The translations under genes were made by a program, and so were the position numbers. DNA of 50,119 bases from JAOUEA01 sp035550775. GTDB taxonomy: Bacteria; Actinomycetota; UBA4738; HRBIN12. Shown here piece by piece: positions 34,433 to 41,155 of the stretch (positions are counted from its first letter, which is position 1; each line of letters begins with the position of its first letter). Location: positions 1 through 50,119 of the forward strand of contig DASZOO010000250.1 in assembly GCA_035550775.1 (NCBI GenBank), written 5' to 3'. The notes beneath the pieces were generated by a model. It saw nothing but the letters and a program-made list of their open reading frames with translations. It was not told the DNA's origin and searched no databases.

Positions 34433-36138
34433 CAGGAGGTTCCCTGAGCGTTCGGCGGCAGGGCCACCGGGGGTGCAGCCGGGATCGCGAGGCGCTGGAT
34501 GGCGTACCGGGCGATCTCCTGGAACAGCGGCGCCGCCGCGAGACCGCCGTAGACGGTGCGGGGCTCGTCGATCGAGACGGCGATCACCACGCGCGGGTCG
34601 GCCGCCGGCAGGAACCCCGCGAACGAGGCGTGGTATCGCTGCACGTACCGACCGTCCACGAGCTTGCGAGACGTCCCGGTCTTCCCGGCCACCTGATAGC
34701 CGGGGATCTGCGCGTTCACGCCGGTTCCCTCTTCCACGGCCGCGGCGAGCATGCGCGTGAGCAGCGCCGCCGTGTCCGGACGGATCACCCTGCGCGTGCG
34801 ACGGGTCTCGGCCTCGCGGAACGTGCCGTCCGGACGCTCGAAGCCGCGCACGAGGGTCGGCTGCATCCATCGCCCGCCGTTGGCGATCGTCGCGTAGACG
34901 TTCGCGAGCTGGAGGGGAGTGACCGAGATGCCCTGCCCGTAGGAGACCGTGGCACGGATCACCTCGTCCCACCGGTCGCCGGGCAGCAGCACGCCCGAGG
35001 CCTCGCCCGGGAAGCCGATCCCGGTCGGTCGCCCGTATCCGAACTTCTCCATGAACGAGCCGAGGGTCACGTTGCCCACCTGTTCGGCGATCAGCGCGGC
35101 GCCGATGTTGCTCGACTGGGTGATGATGTCGCCGATCGTCATCGACTCCACCGGGTGCACGTGCGAATCGCGGATCGTGAAGGGCCCGACCTCCATCGCG
35201 GCCGGCACCCGGAACCGCCTGTCCAGCGAGACCGCTCCCGTCTCGATGGCCGCCGCGGCGGTGATGATCTTGTTCACCGATCCGGGCTCGAAGGCGTCGG
35301 TCACGGCGCGGTTCCGCATCGCCTCGAGCGGCGCCTCGCTGTAGTGGTTCGGGTCGAACCACGGGTACGTGGCCATGGCCAGCACCTCGCCGTCGGCGGG
35401 GTCCATCACCACCGCCGTGCCGCCGAGCGCCCCGTTGGCCTCGACCGCCCGCTCGAGCGCGGTCTGCACCATGTACTGCATCTGACGATCGAGGGTGGTG
35501 TGCATCGTCGATCCCGGCACGGGGTCGGCGGAGCGGTCCAGGCCGTTGGAGATCGCGAGGCCGTCGGCCGAGAGCTCCACGGTCCGCTCCCCCGGGATGC
35601 CAGCGAGCTCCTCGTCGTAGGCGCTCTCGAGCCCGGCGGATCCCTCGCCGTCGACGTTGACGAACCCGAGCACCTGCGGGGCGAGCGCGCCCGCCGGGTA
35701 GTAGCGCTTGGGGACCTCGAGGAACCCGATGCCGGGCAGCGCGAGGGCCTCGAGGTCCTCGGCCACGTCGAGATCGACCTGGCGATCGATCCAGGCGAAC
35801 GTGCCGTCGCTCCGAAGGGCTCGCCGAACGTCGCGCTCGCGCAGGTCCAGCACCTCGGCGATCGAGGCCGCCTCACCGTCGGGGTCCACGACGTAGCGGG
35901 GGTCCACGTAGACGTCCCGGGCCTCGCGGGTCACGGCCAGCGGCACCCCCGACCTGTCGACGATCTCACCGCGGGTGGCCGGCAGGCTGATCGTGCGCAC
36001 GCGCTGCTGCATGCCCAGCGCCTCGAGCTCGGGATTGTCACGGACCTGCAGGAAGGCCAATCGCACGACGATGCCGGTGAACGCCAGCACGATCAGCGCG
36101 AACATCGCCACGAGCCTGGAGACCGGCGGGCGTCTCAT
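34432..36138 (-). CDS. ftsI: Septal transpeptidase FtsI (PBP3)
   Basis: Class B penicillin-binding protein that crosslinks septal peptidoglycan. 568 residues: one membrane helix near residues 8-28, dimerisation domain (ATRGEIVDRSGVPLAV; RYYPAGALAPQVLGFVN), then the transpeptidase with active-site Ser287 in EPGSVNKI (Lys290), SSN at 342-344 and KTGTSRK starting at Lys486. No PASTA repeats follow. ATG at 36138 overlaps the ftsL stop. Confidence 0.97.
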   Translation of the reverse strand: MRRPPVSRLVAMFALIVLAFTGIVVRLAFLQVRDNPELEALGMQQRVRTISLPATRGEIVDRSGVPLAVTREARDVYVDPRYVVDPDGEAASIAEVLDLRERDVRRALRSDGTFAWIDRQVDLDVAEDLEALALPGIGFLEVPKRYYPAGALAPQVLGFVNVDGEGSAGLESAYDEELAGIPGERTVELSADGLAISNGLDRSADPVPGSTMHTTLDRQMQYMVQTALERAVEANGALGGTAVVMDPADGEVLAMATYPWFDPNHYSEAPLEAMRNRAVTDAFEPGSVNKIITAAAAIETGAVSLDRRFRVPAAMEVGPFTIRDSHVHPVESMTIGDIITQSSNIGAALIAEQVGNVTLGSFMEKFGYGRPTGIGFPGEASGVLLPGDRWDEVIRATVSYGQGISVTPLQLANVYATIANGGRWMQPTLVRGFERPDGTFREAETRRTRRVIRPDTAALLTRMLAAAVEEGTGVNAQIPGYQVAGKTGTSRKLVDGRYVQRYHASFAGFLPAADPRVVIAVSIDEPRTVYGGLAAAPLFQEIARYAIQRLAIPAAPPVALPPNAQGTS

Positions 36139-36563
36139 GGAGCGCCGTCGGTCGCGCCGGGCAGCTCGGAGCGATCGCCGGGGACGCGCAGGATCACCGA
36201 GTCGCCGGGGCCGGGAACGGCCATGCCCGCCCCGTCGGCCCACTCGGCGATGCGCGAGGGCGACGAGAGGCGGGCGACCTCCACGTCGAGCTCGCCGTGA
36301 CGTTCGGCCAAGGCCCGGACCTGTCCCTGCACGGCGGTCATCCGGTAGGTCGTGTCCACCACGACCGCGTTGAGGGCGACGACCGCGAAGATCAGCGTCG
36401 ACACGAGCACCGCCGCGAGGAGCCAGAACGCGGGGGTGGACCCGCGGCGCGCCCGACGCCGGGGAAGGGGAGAGGGGGTCGGGCGCGCCGCGGGGCGCCG
36501 CGCCGAAGGCGCGGCACGCTCGGGCGGACGTGGCGAGGGAAGCTGCCGGGCGGGGACGCTCAC
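36135..36563 (-). CDS. ftsL: FtsL-like bitopic division protein
   Basis: 142 residues between rsmH and ftsI, the fixed place of ftsL. A Pro/Arg-rich cytoplasmic segment (1-45), one membrane helix (AFWLLAAVLVSTLIFAVVAL, 45-64), then a short coiled-coil-like stretch (MTAVQGQVRALAERHGELDVEVARLSSPSRIAEWADG). FtsL sequences diverge strongly, so the identification rests on topology and position. GTG at 36563 overlaps the rsmH stop. Confidence 0.82.
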   Translation of the reverse strand: MSVPARQLPSPRPPERAAPSARRPAARPTPSPLPRRRARRGSTPAFWLLAAVLVSTLIFAVVALNAVVVDTTYRMTAVQGQVRALAERHGELDVEVARLSSPSRIAEWADGAGMAVPGPGDSVILRVPGDRSELPGATDGAP

Positions 36564-37453
36564 GCCGCCTCCACCCGTTCGGCGGCGCGGAAGATCGCGC
36601 TGCGCGCACGTCGATTGCGGGCGACCTCCTCGGCGGAAGGACGCAGCGGCTTCGCCGTCAGCACCGCGAGCCGGTCGTCGTCACGGAACGTCCGCTTCAC
36701 CACACGGTCCTCGAGGGAGTGGTAGGCGATCACGACCACGCGGCCGCCGGGAGCGAGGAGCCCGACCGCCTGAGGCAGGGAGGCGGTGAGCTCCTCGATC
36801 TCCCGGTTGACCGCGATGCGGAGCGCCTGGAACGTGCGACGCGCGGGGTGGGGGCCCCCCGGCCGTCGTCCCACGGCGCCCACGATCACGCCGACGAGCT
36901 GGTCGGTCGTGGTGATCGGCCGGCGGCGCACGATCGCCCGCGCGATACGGCGCGAGCGGCGCTCACCCCCGAGCTCGAAGATCAGGTCGGCGAGGTCGGT
37001 TTCCGGCAGGCTGTTCACGAGGTCCGCTGCCGAGGGTTCGTCGTCGGCGGCACCGGCCATGCGCATGTCCAACGGGCCGTCGGCCCGGTAGCCGAATCCG
37101 CGCCCCGGCGTGTCGAGCTGCATCGAGGAGACGCCGAGGTCGTAGAGCACGCCGTCGACCGGGCCCCCGGTGACGTCGGCGTCGACGTGATCGAACGTCA
37201 GCCGCAGCGACCGGAAGCGCTCTCCGTAGCGCGCCAGCCGCTCGCCCGCGAGCGCCAGCGCATCGGGGTCGCGATCGATGCCGATCACCCGTTCGACGCC
37301 CGCGAGCAGCAATGCCTCGGCGTGTCCGCCGGCCCCCAGCGTCATGTCCACCACCGACCCGCGGCGGGGGGCCTCGTCGACGAGGTACCGCACGACCTCG
37401 GCAACCATGACCGGTTCGTGCTCGGCACCGCTGGTCGCCCGCCCTCCATCCAC
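36560..37453 (-). CDS. rsmH: 16S rRNA m4C1402 methyltransferase RsmH
   Basis: SAM-dependent N4-methyltransferase for C1402 of 16S rRNA. 297 residues: HEPVMVAEVVRYL, SAM site VVDMTLGAGGHAEALL, IGIDRDPDAL, DGVLYDLGVSSMQLDTPGRGFGYRADGPLDMRM, FQALRIAVNREIEEL, and IAYHSLEDRVVKRTFR. The start is a GTG at 37453; an ATG at 37449 is out of frame. It directly follows the small membrane gene (one base between stop and start). Confidence 0.96.
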   Translation of the reverse strand: MDGGRATSGAEHEPVMVAEVVRYLVDEAPRRGSVVDMTLGAGGHAEALLLAGVERVIGIDRDPDALALAGERLARYGERFRSLRLTFDHVDADVTGGPVDGVLYDLGVSSMQLDTPGRGFGYRADGPLDMRMAGAADDEPSAADLVNSLPETDLADLIFELGGERRSRRIARAIVRRRPITTTDQLVGVIVGAVGRRPGGPHPARRTFQALRIAVNREIEELTASLPQAVGLLAPGGRVVVIAYHSLEDRVVKRTFRDDDRLAVLTAKPLRPSAEEVARNRRARSAIFRAAERVEAA

Positions 37454-37454
37454 G

Positions 37455-37595
37455 TCAGCCCAGCTGCCCGGCGAGGATGCCGATGCCGATCGAGACGAGC
37501 AGCGTCAGCGCGGTCATGCCGATCAGCGACAGGCTCTGCCGCACCTCGGCGCCGAGCTTGGCCTGCTCGACGGTGTCCGGATCGGTCTCTGGCAT
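37455..37595 (-). CDS. 46-residue single-helix membrane protein between mraZ and rsmH
   Basis: A short gene with an acidic N-terminus (MPETDPDTVEQAKLGAEVRQ) and one C-terminal hydrophobic helix (LIGMTALTLLVSIGIGILAGQLG). The ATG at 37595 is preceded by CCCAGGAGGTAGGGGG, an excellent ribosome-binding site, seven bases after the mraZ stop. The tight fit between mraZ and rsmH supports a real gene co-transcribed with the division cluster. I do not recognise a named family. A tail-anchored topology (acidic cytoplasmic N-terminus) is inferred. Confidence 0.75.
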   Translation of the reverse strand: MPETDPDTVEQAKLGAEVRQSLSLIGMTALTLLVSIGIGILAGQLG

Positions 37596-37602
37596 GTGCC
37601 CC

Positions 37603-38031
37603 CTACCTCCTGGGATCGAGCGCACCGGACTGGTACGCGTCGGCAAACCCTTGCGTGTAGCTCTCGTGCGTCTCGCGGTCCCAGACCTCCATGCGGTCCC
37701 GCACGCCGAGCACCACGACCTCCTTGTCGATGCCCACGGCCTCCCGCAAGCGCTGCGGGATCGTGATCCTGCCCTGCCCGTCGAGCTTCGCTTCCTCCGA
37801 CGAGCCGAAGAACATGCGCGAGAAGGCGCGGCCGTCGGTGTCGGAAAGGGGAGAGGACGCGACCTCCTCGGAGCGCCGATCCCACTCGGCCCTGGGGAAG
37901 ACGTAGAGGCAACGGTCCTGGCCCACGGTGATCCAGCAGCCGTCGACGAACGCGGCCCGGAACTTCGCCGGCAGCGAGACCCTGCCCTTCGGGTCGAGCT
38001 GGTAGCTGTGCGTGCCGAGCAGTTCGGCCAC
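37603..38031 (-). CDS. mraZ: Transcriptional regulator MraZ
   Basis: First gene of the dcw cluster; a ring-forming DNA-binding protein related to AbrB that regulates its own operon. 142 residues with two SpoVT/AbrB-like repeats, each with a DxxGR motif: DPKGRVSLP (about residues 13-21) and DGQGRITIP (about 83-91). The GTG at 38031 follows GGGGAGGAGG; a longer reading begins at 38052, inside the leader. Candidate operator repeats lie upstream at 38059-38084. Confidence 0.95.
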   Translation of the reverse strand: MAELLGTHSYQLDPKGRVSLPAKFRAAFVDGCWITVGQDRCLYVFPRAEWDRRSEEVASSPLSDTDGRAFSRMFFGSSEEAKLDGQGRITIPQRLREAVGIDKEVVVLGVRDRMEVWDRETHESYTQGFADAYQSGALDPRR

Positions 38032-38058
38032 GCCTCCTCCCCTTTCCTCCACGAAGCC

Positions 38059-38109
38059 CCACGTTTATGCCACTTGCACTCCACCACGTCAACGTGAACA
38101 CGTGTTCGA
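38059..38109 (-). promoter_or_regulatory. mraZ promoter with CCAC repeats and a LexA-like box
   Basis: On the minus strand, TTGACG (38087-38092) and CATAAA (38064-38069) are exactly 17 bp apart, giving a start about 25 bp before mraZ. CCAC (plus strand) recurs at 38059, 38070 and 38081, an 11-bp spacing of GTGG direct repeats overlapping the -10 and spacer. This resembles the evenly spaced G-rich repeats bound by MraZ in other bacteria. Just upstream of the -35, 38094-38109 reads TCGAACACGTGTTCAC on the minus strand; it contains the perfect palindrome GAACACGTGTTC and matches the actinobacterial LexA box TCGAAC-N4-GTTCGA at 10 of 12 fixed positions. Confidence 0.6.
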
Positions 38110-38151
38110 CCACAGTGGGTGGTGATGCGAGACGGACCGAGGGTCGGGTCC

Positions 38152-38634
38152 CTAGATGAGGAAGGGTTCCCAGCCCGGCTCGAGGTGGCCGAGCGTGAGA
38201 TGGAAGCCGTCGCGCGGAGCGTAGGGCTGACGCCGCAGGTGGAAGCCGGCCTCGGTGGGCGTGCGGTCTTCCTTCTTGGCGTTGCATCGACGACAGGCCG
38301 CCACGACGTTCTCCCACACGTGGAGCCCACCCCGGGATCGCGGGACGACGTGGTCGAGGTTCTCCGCCGACGCGCCGCAGTACTGGCAGGCCCACTCGTC
38401 ACGGGCGAAGACCGCCCGGCGCGTGAGCGGTGCGTGCGGCCGGTAGGGCACGCGCACGTACCGACGCAGTCGTACCACCGACGGCGCCTCGATCACGAGC
38501 TGCTCGGAGTGGAAGATCATGCCGTTGGAGAGCACCATCTCGGCCTTCTCCTTCAGCACGAGCACCACCGCACGGCGCGCCGGCACGACCGCCAGCGGCA
38601 GGTCGGTCGCGTTGAGGACGAGCGCACGTCCCAT
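38152..38634 (-). CDS. HNH endonuclease (McrA-like)
   Basis: 160 residues. The C-terminal half carries the HNH core: CQYCGASAENLDHVVPRSRGG followed by WENVVAACRRCNAKK, with two CxxC zinc pairs and the catalytic His in LDHVVP. The N-terminal half (VLNATDLPLAVVPARRAVVLVLKEKAEMV) is the extension typical of a widespread actinobacterial family of chromosomal HNH proteins. Substrate and role are not known; no methylase or other restriction gene is next to it. ATG at 38634; the ribosome-binding site is weak. It reads toward mraZ, 120 bp away. Confidence 0.9.
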   Translation of the reverse strand: MGRALVLNATDLPLAVVPARRAVVLVLKEKAEMVLSNGMIFHSEQLVIEAPSVVRLRRYVRVPYRPHAPLTRRAVFARDEWACQYCGASAENLDHVVPRSRGGLHVWENVVAACRRCNAKKEDRTPTEAGFHLRRQPYAPRDGFHLTLGHLEPGWEPFLI

Positions 38635-38670
38635 GGCAGGCAGTCTACGGGGCACCCACGGCCCGACGGC

Positions 38671-38789
38671 TCGACGCGACGAATCACATGCGTGTAATCT
38701 GTCCTCTGCGGCGGCCGGGTCGAACGCGATGCCTGGAGTTGCGAACAGGGGCCGCGCGGGGCGTCCGCGGACTCCGACCCGGCCGCCGC
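38671..38789 (+). promoter_or_regulatory. Promoter-like sequence and long hairpin upstream of moxR (possible structured RNA)
   Basis: This is the main content of the 314-bp gap between the divergent HNH and moxR genes. TCGACG (38671-38676) and TAATCT (38695-38700) are 18 bp apart on the plus strand and would start transcription near 38707. A perfect 14-bp inverted repeat begins there: 38708-38721 with 38776-38789, enclosing 54 bases that include the 10-bp palindrome GTCCGCGGAC. CACATGCGTG, a short imperfect palindrome, overlaps the promoter spacer. It may be a structured 5' leader of moxR or a small RNA. In the rest of the gap (38790-38936) I see nothing distinct. Confidence 0.4.
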
Positions 38790-38948
38790 CCTCACGGTCC
38801 TCGCGGCTGCACGAGGGTTGCGGGAACCTGCCCTCACCGCGGCCGCGATCCCGCTTCGAGCCCGGCCACCGGCCTGGCTTCCACGGCATCTGGCGTACCA
38901 TGACCAGGTTGCCTCGGAGAACCGTGCGGTGATGCCGGAGGTGTCGGG

Positions 38949-39926
38949 TTGGAGGTCGAAGAGCGTTCGCAGGACTGGACACGGTTCGCCGCTCGGTTCC
39001 ACGAGATCGAAACGAACGTCGAACGGGTGGTCCGCGGCAAGCACCGTGAGATCCGACTCGCGCTCGTCGCGCTGATCGCGGAAGGCCATCTGCTGATCGA
39101 GGACGTGCCCGGGGTCGGCAAGACCATGCTCGCGAAGTCCATCGCACGCTCGATCGACTGCTCGTTCCGCCGCATCCAGTTCACGCCCGACCTGCTCCCC
39201 ACCGATGTCACCGGCGTCAACGTGTTCAACCAGGAGCAGCGCGACTTCGAGTTCAAGCCCGGCGCGATCTTCGCGAACATCGTGCTAGGCGACGAGATCA
39301 ACCGGGCCTCCCCGAAGACGCAGTCCGCCTTGCTCGAATGCATGGAGGAACGCCAGGTCACGATCGACACGGAGACCCATCCCCTCGGGACGCCGTTCAT
39401 GGTCATCGCGACGCAGAACCCGATCGAGCACGAGGGGACCTACCCCCTGCCGGAGGCGCAGCTCGACCGGTTCATGCTGCGTCTGTCGATCGGCTACCCG
39501 AGCACCGACATCGAGGCCGAGATCCTCGACAGCCACACGGCGGGGGCACAGCCGCTCGAGGAGATCGGCGCGGTCAGTGACGCGCCCGGGGTCGCCGAGA
39601 TGATCGAGCAGGCGCGCACGGTGCACGTCGCGCCGAGCCTTCGTCGCTACATCGTGGACATCGTCGAGGCCACCCGCCGCCACGGCGATGTCTACCTGGG
39701 AGCGAGCCCTCGCGCGTCGCTGATGATCCTTCGGGCGGCTCGGGCGTTCGCCGCCGCCGAGGAACGGGACTTCGTGATCCCCGACGACATCAAGTCGCTC
39801 GCCGTGCCCGCCCTGTCCCATCGCATCATCGTGACGGCGGACGCCGTCATGACGGGGCGCTCCACCGAGGTCGTGCTCGAGGAGATCCTCGACGAGGTGC
39901 CGGTTCCGGTCGCGGAGAGCCCCTGA
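38949..39926 (+). CDS. MoxR-family AAA+ ATPase
   Basis: 325-residue AAA+ chaperone-like ATPase. Walker A is EDVPGVGKTMLAKSIA (about residues 51-66), Walker B ANIVLGDEINRASPKTQSALLECMEE, sensor 1 VIATQNPIEHEGTYPLPEAQLDRFML, with a C-terminal lid. It starts with TTG at 38949, seven bases after GGAGG; nearby ATG and GTG codons are out of frame. It overlaps the DUF58 gene (TGATG). MoxR-DUF58-transglutaminase operons are widespread; the ATPase is thought to mature or assemble partner proteins, but the client here is unknown. Confidence 0.94.
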   Translation: MEVEERSQDWTRFAARFHEIETNVERVVRGKHREIRLALVALIAEGHLLIEDVPGVGKTMLAKSIARSIDCSFRRIQFTPDLLPTDVTGVNVFNQEQRDFEFKPGAIFANIVLGDEINRASPKTQSALLECMEERQVTIDTETHPLGTPFMVIATQNPIEHEGTYPLPEAQLDRFMLRLSIGYPSTDIEAEILDSHTAGAQPLEEIGAVSDAPGVAEMIEQARTVHVAPSLRRYIVDIVEATRRHGDVYLGASPRASLMILRAARAFAAAEERDFVIPDDIKSLAVPALSHRIIVTADAVMTGRSTEVVLEEILDEVPVPVAESP

Positions 39927-41155
39927 TGCCCTCGGGCCGGGGACTGGTCGTCTTCGGCGCGGGGCTCGCGATGTGGGTCGCGGCTCGGATCGTCGGGTCG
40001 TCGGGCATCGAGGTCGTCGGCATCGGCCTGGTCGCCCTGCCGTTCATCGCGGGGCTGTTCGTCCGCTGGGGGCGCACGAAGCTACGCGTCCGGCGCCGCT
40101 TGTCTGACGTCCGCGTGCCGCCGGGCACCCGGGTCACCGTGCAGCTCGACGTGGGCAACGAGGCGCCGGTGCCCTCCCCCTTCCTGCTGATCGAGGATCG
40201 CATCCCGGCGGCGCTCGGGCGTCCCGCTCGCCTCGTCGTGTCGGGGCTGCCGGCTCGCGACGCACGCCAGGTCGGGTACACCGTGCTGCCACAGCGCCGT
40301 GGACGCTACCGGCTCGGCCCGCTCACGGTCGATGTGTCCGACCCGTTCGCGCTCACGCGCCAGCGGCTGGAGTTCGACGAGATGGAAGACCTGCTCGTCA
40401 CCCCGGAGATCGAGGACCTGCTGGCCGCGCCCGACTCCGAGCTCGGCCCGAACTGGGGGGCCACGCGCGCACGGCAGCTGTTCCGCACCGGCGAGGAGTA
40501 CTACACGATGCGCCAGTACCAGCTCGGTGACGACCTGCGTCGCATCCACTGGCCGTCGGTGGCTCGCACGGGCGACCTGATGATCCGCCAGGACGAGTCG
40601 TCCAAGCGGGCGAGCGGGCTCGTCTTCCTCGACAATCGAGGACACGCGCTCGGGCAGTCGCACTCGCCGGCGTTCGAGCGAGCGGTATCCGTCGCCGCAA
40701 CGCTCGGCGTGCTGCTGGCTCAGCGCGGGTTCTCGCTCAGGTTCGGAACGACCGAAGCGCCGCCCGCGGCCGTGGGCGAGGACCGGTTCCTCGATGCGCT
40801 CGCCGGCATCTCGCATGCCTCCGCCCGCTCGGTCGGCCCGTCGCTGGCACATCTGCGAACCGGCGCCTCGGCCGATACCTCGCTCGTGTACGTCGCCGCC
40901 CCACCGGCCCCCGGTGAGCTCTCCTCGCTGATCCGAGCCGGCGCGGGGTTCGGCCCGAAGCTGGCCGTGCTCGTGCATCCCGTCGACCCGCTCACGTTGC
41001 CGCCGGGACGGGCGGCGCAGCTGGAGGGTCGGGCCACCCAGGCGACCATGGCGTTCGCCAGGGCGGGATGGGACTGCATCGTGTTGACCCCCTCGACCCC
41101 GTTGAAGGACCGATGGCACGCACCCAGGGAACGTCCGCTCGCACGCAGCGTCTGA
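39926..41155 (+). CDS. DUF58-domain membrane-associated protein
   Basis: 409 residues. Two N-terminal hydrophobic segments (GLVVFGAGLAMWVAARIVG, about 6-24, and GIEVVGIGLVALPFIAGLFV, 27-46), an immunoglobulin-like part, then the DUF58 signature YYTMRQYQLGDDLRRIHWPSVARTGDLMIRQDE around 190-222 and a von Willebrand A-like domain (SGLVFLDNRG). Translationally coupled to moxR. The end overlaps the transglutaminase gene by 43 bp. Function undefined beyond this three-gene association. Confidence 0.93.
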   Translation: MPSGRGLVVFGAGLAMWVAARIVGSSGIEVVGIGLVALPFIAGLFVRWGRTKLRVRRRLSDVRVPPGTRVTVQLDVGNEAPVPSPFLLIEDRIPAALGRPARLVVSGLPARDARQVGYTVLPQRRGRYRLGPLTVDVSDPFALTRQRLEFDEMEDLLVTPEIEDLLAAPDSELGPNWGATRARQLFRTGEEYYTMRQYQLGDDLRRIHWPSVARTGDLMIRQDESSKRASGLVFLDNRGHALGQSHSPAFERAVSVAATLGVLLAQRGFSLRFGTTEAPPAAVGEDRFLDALAGISHASARSVGPSLAHLRTGASADTSLVYVAAPPAPGELSSLIRAGAGFGPKLAVLVHPVDPLTLPPGRAAQLEGRATQATMAFARAGWDCIVLTPSTPLKDRWHAPRERPLARSV

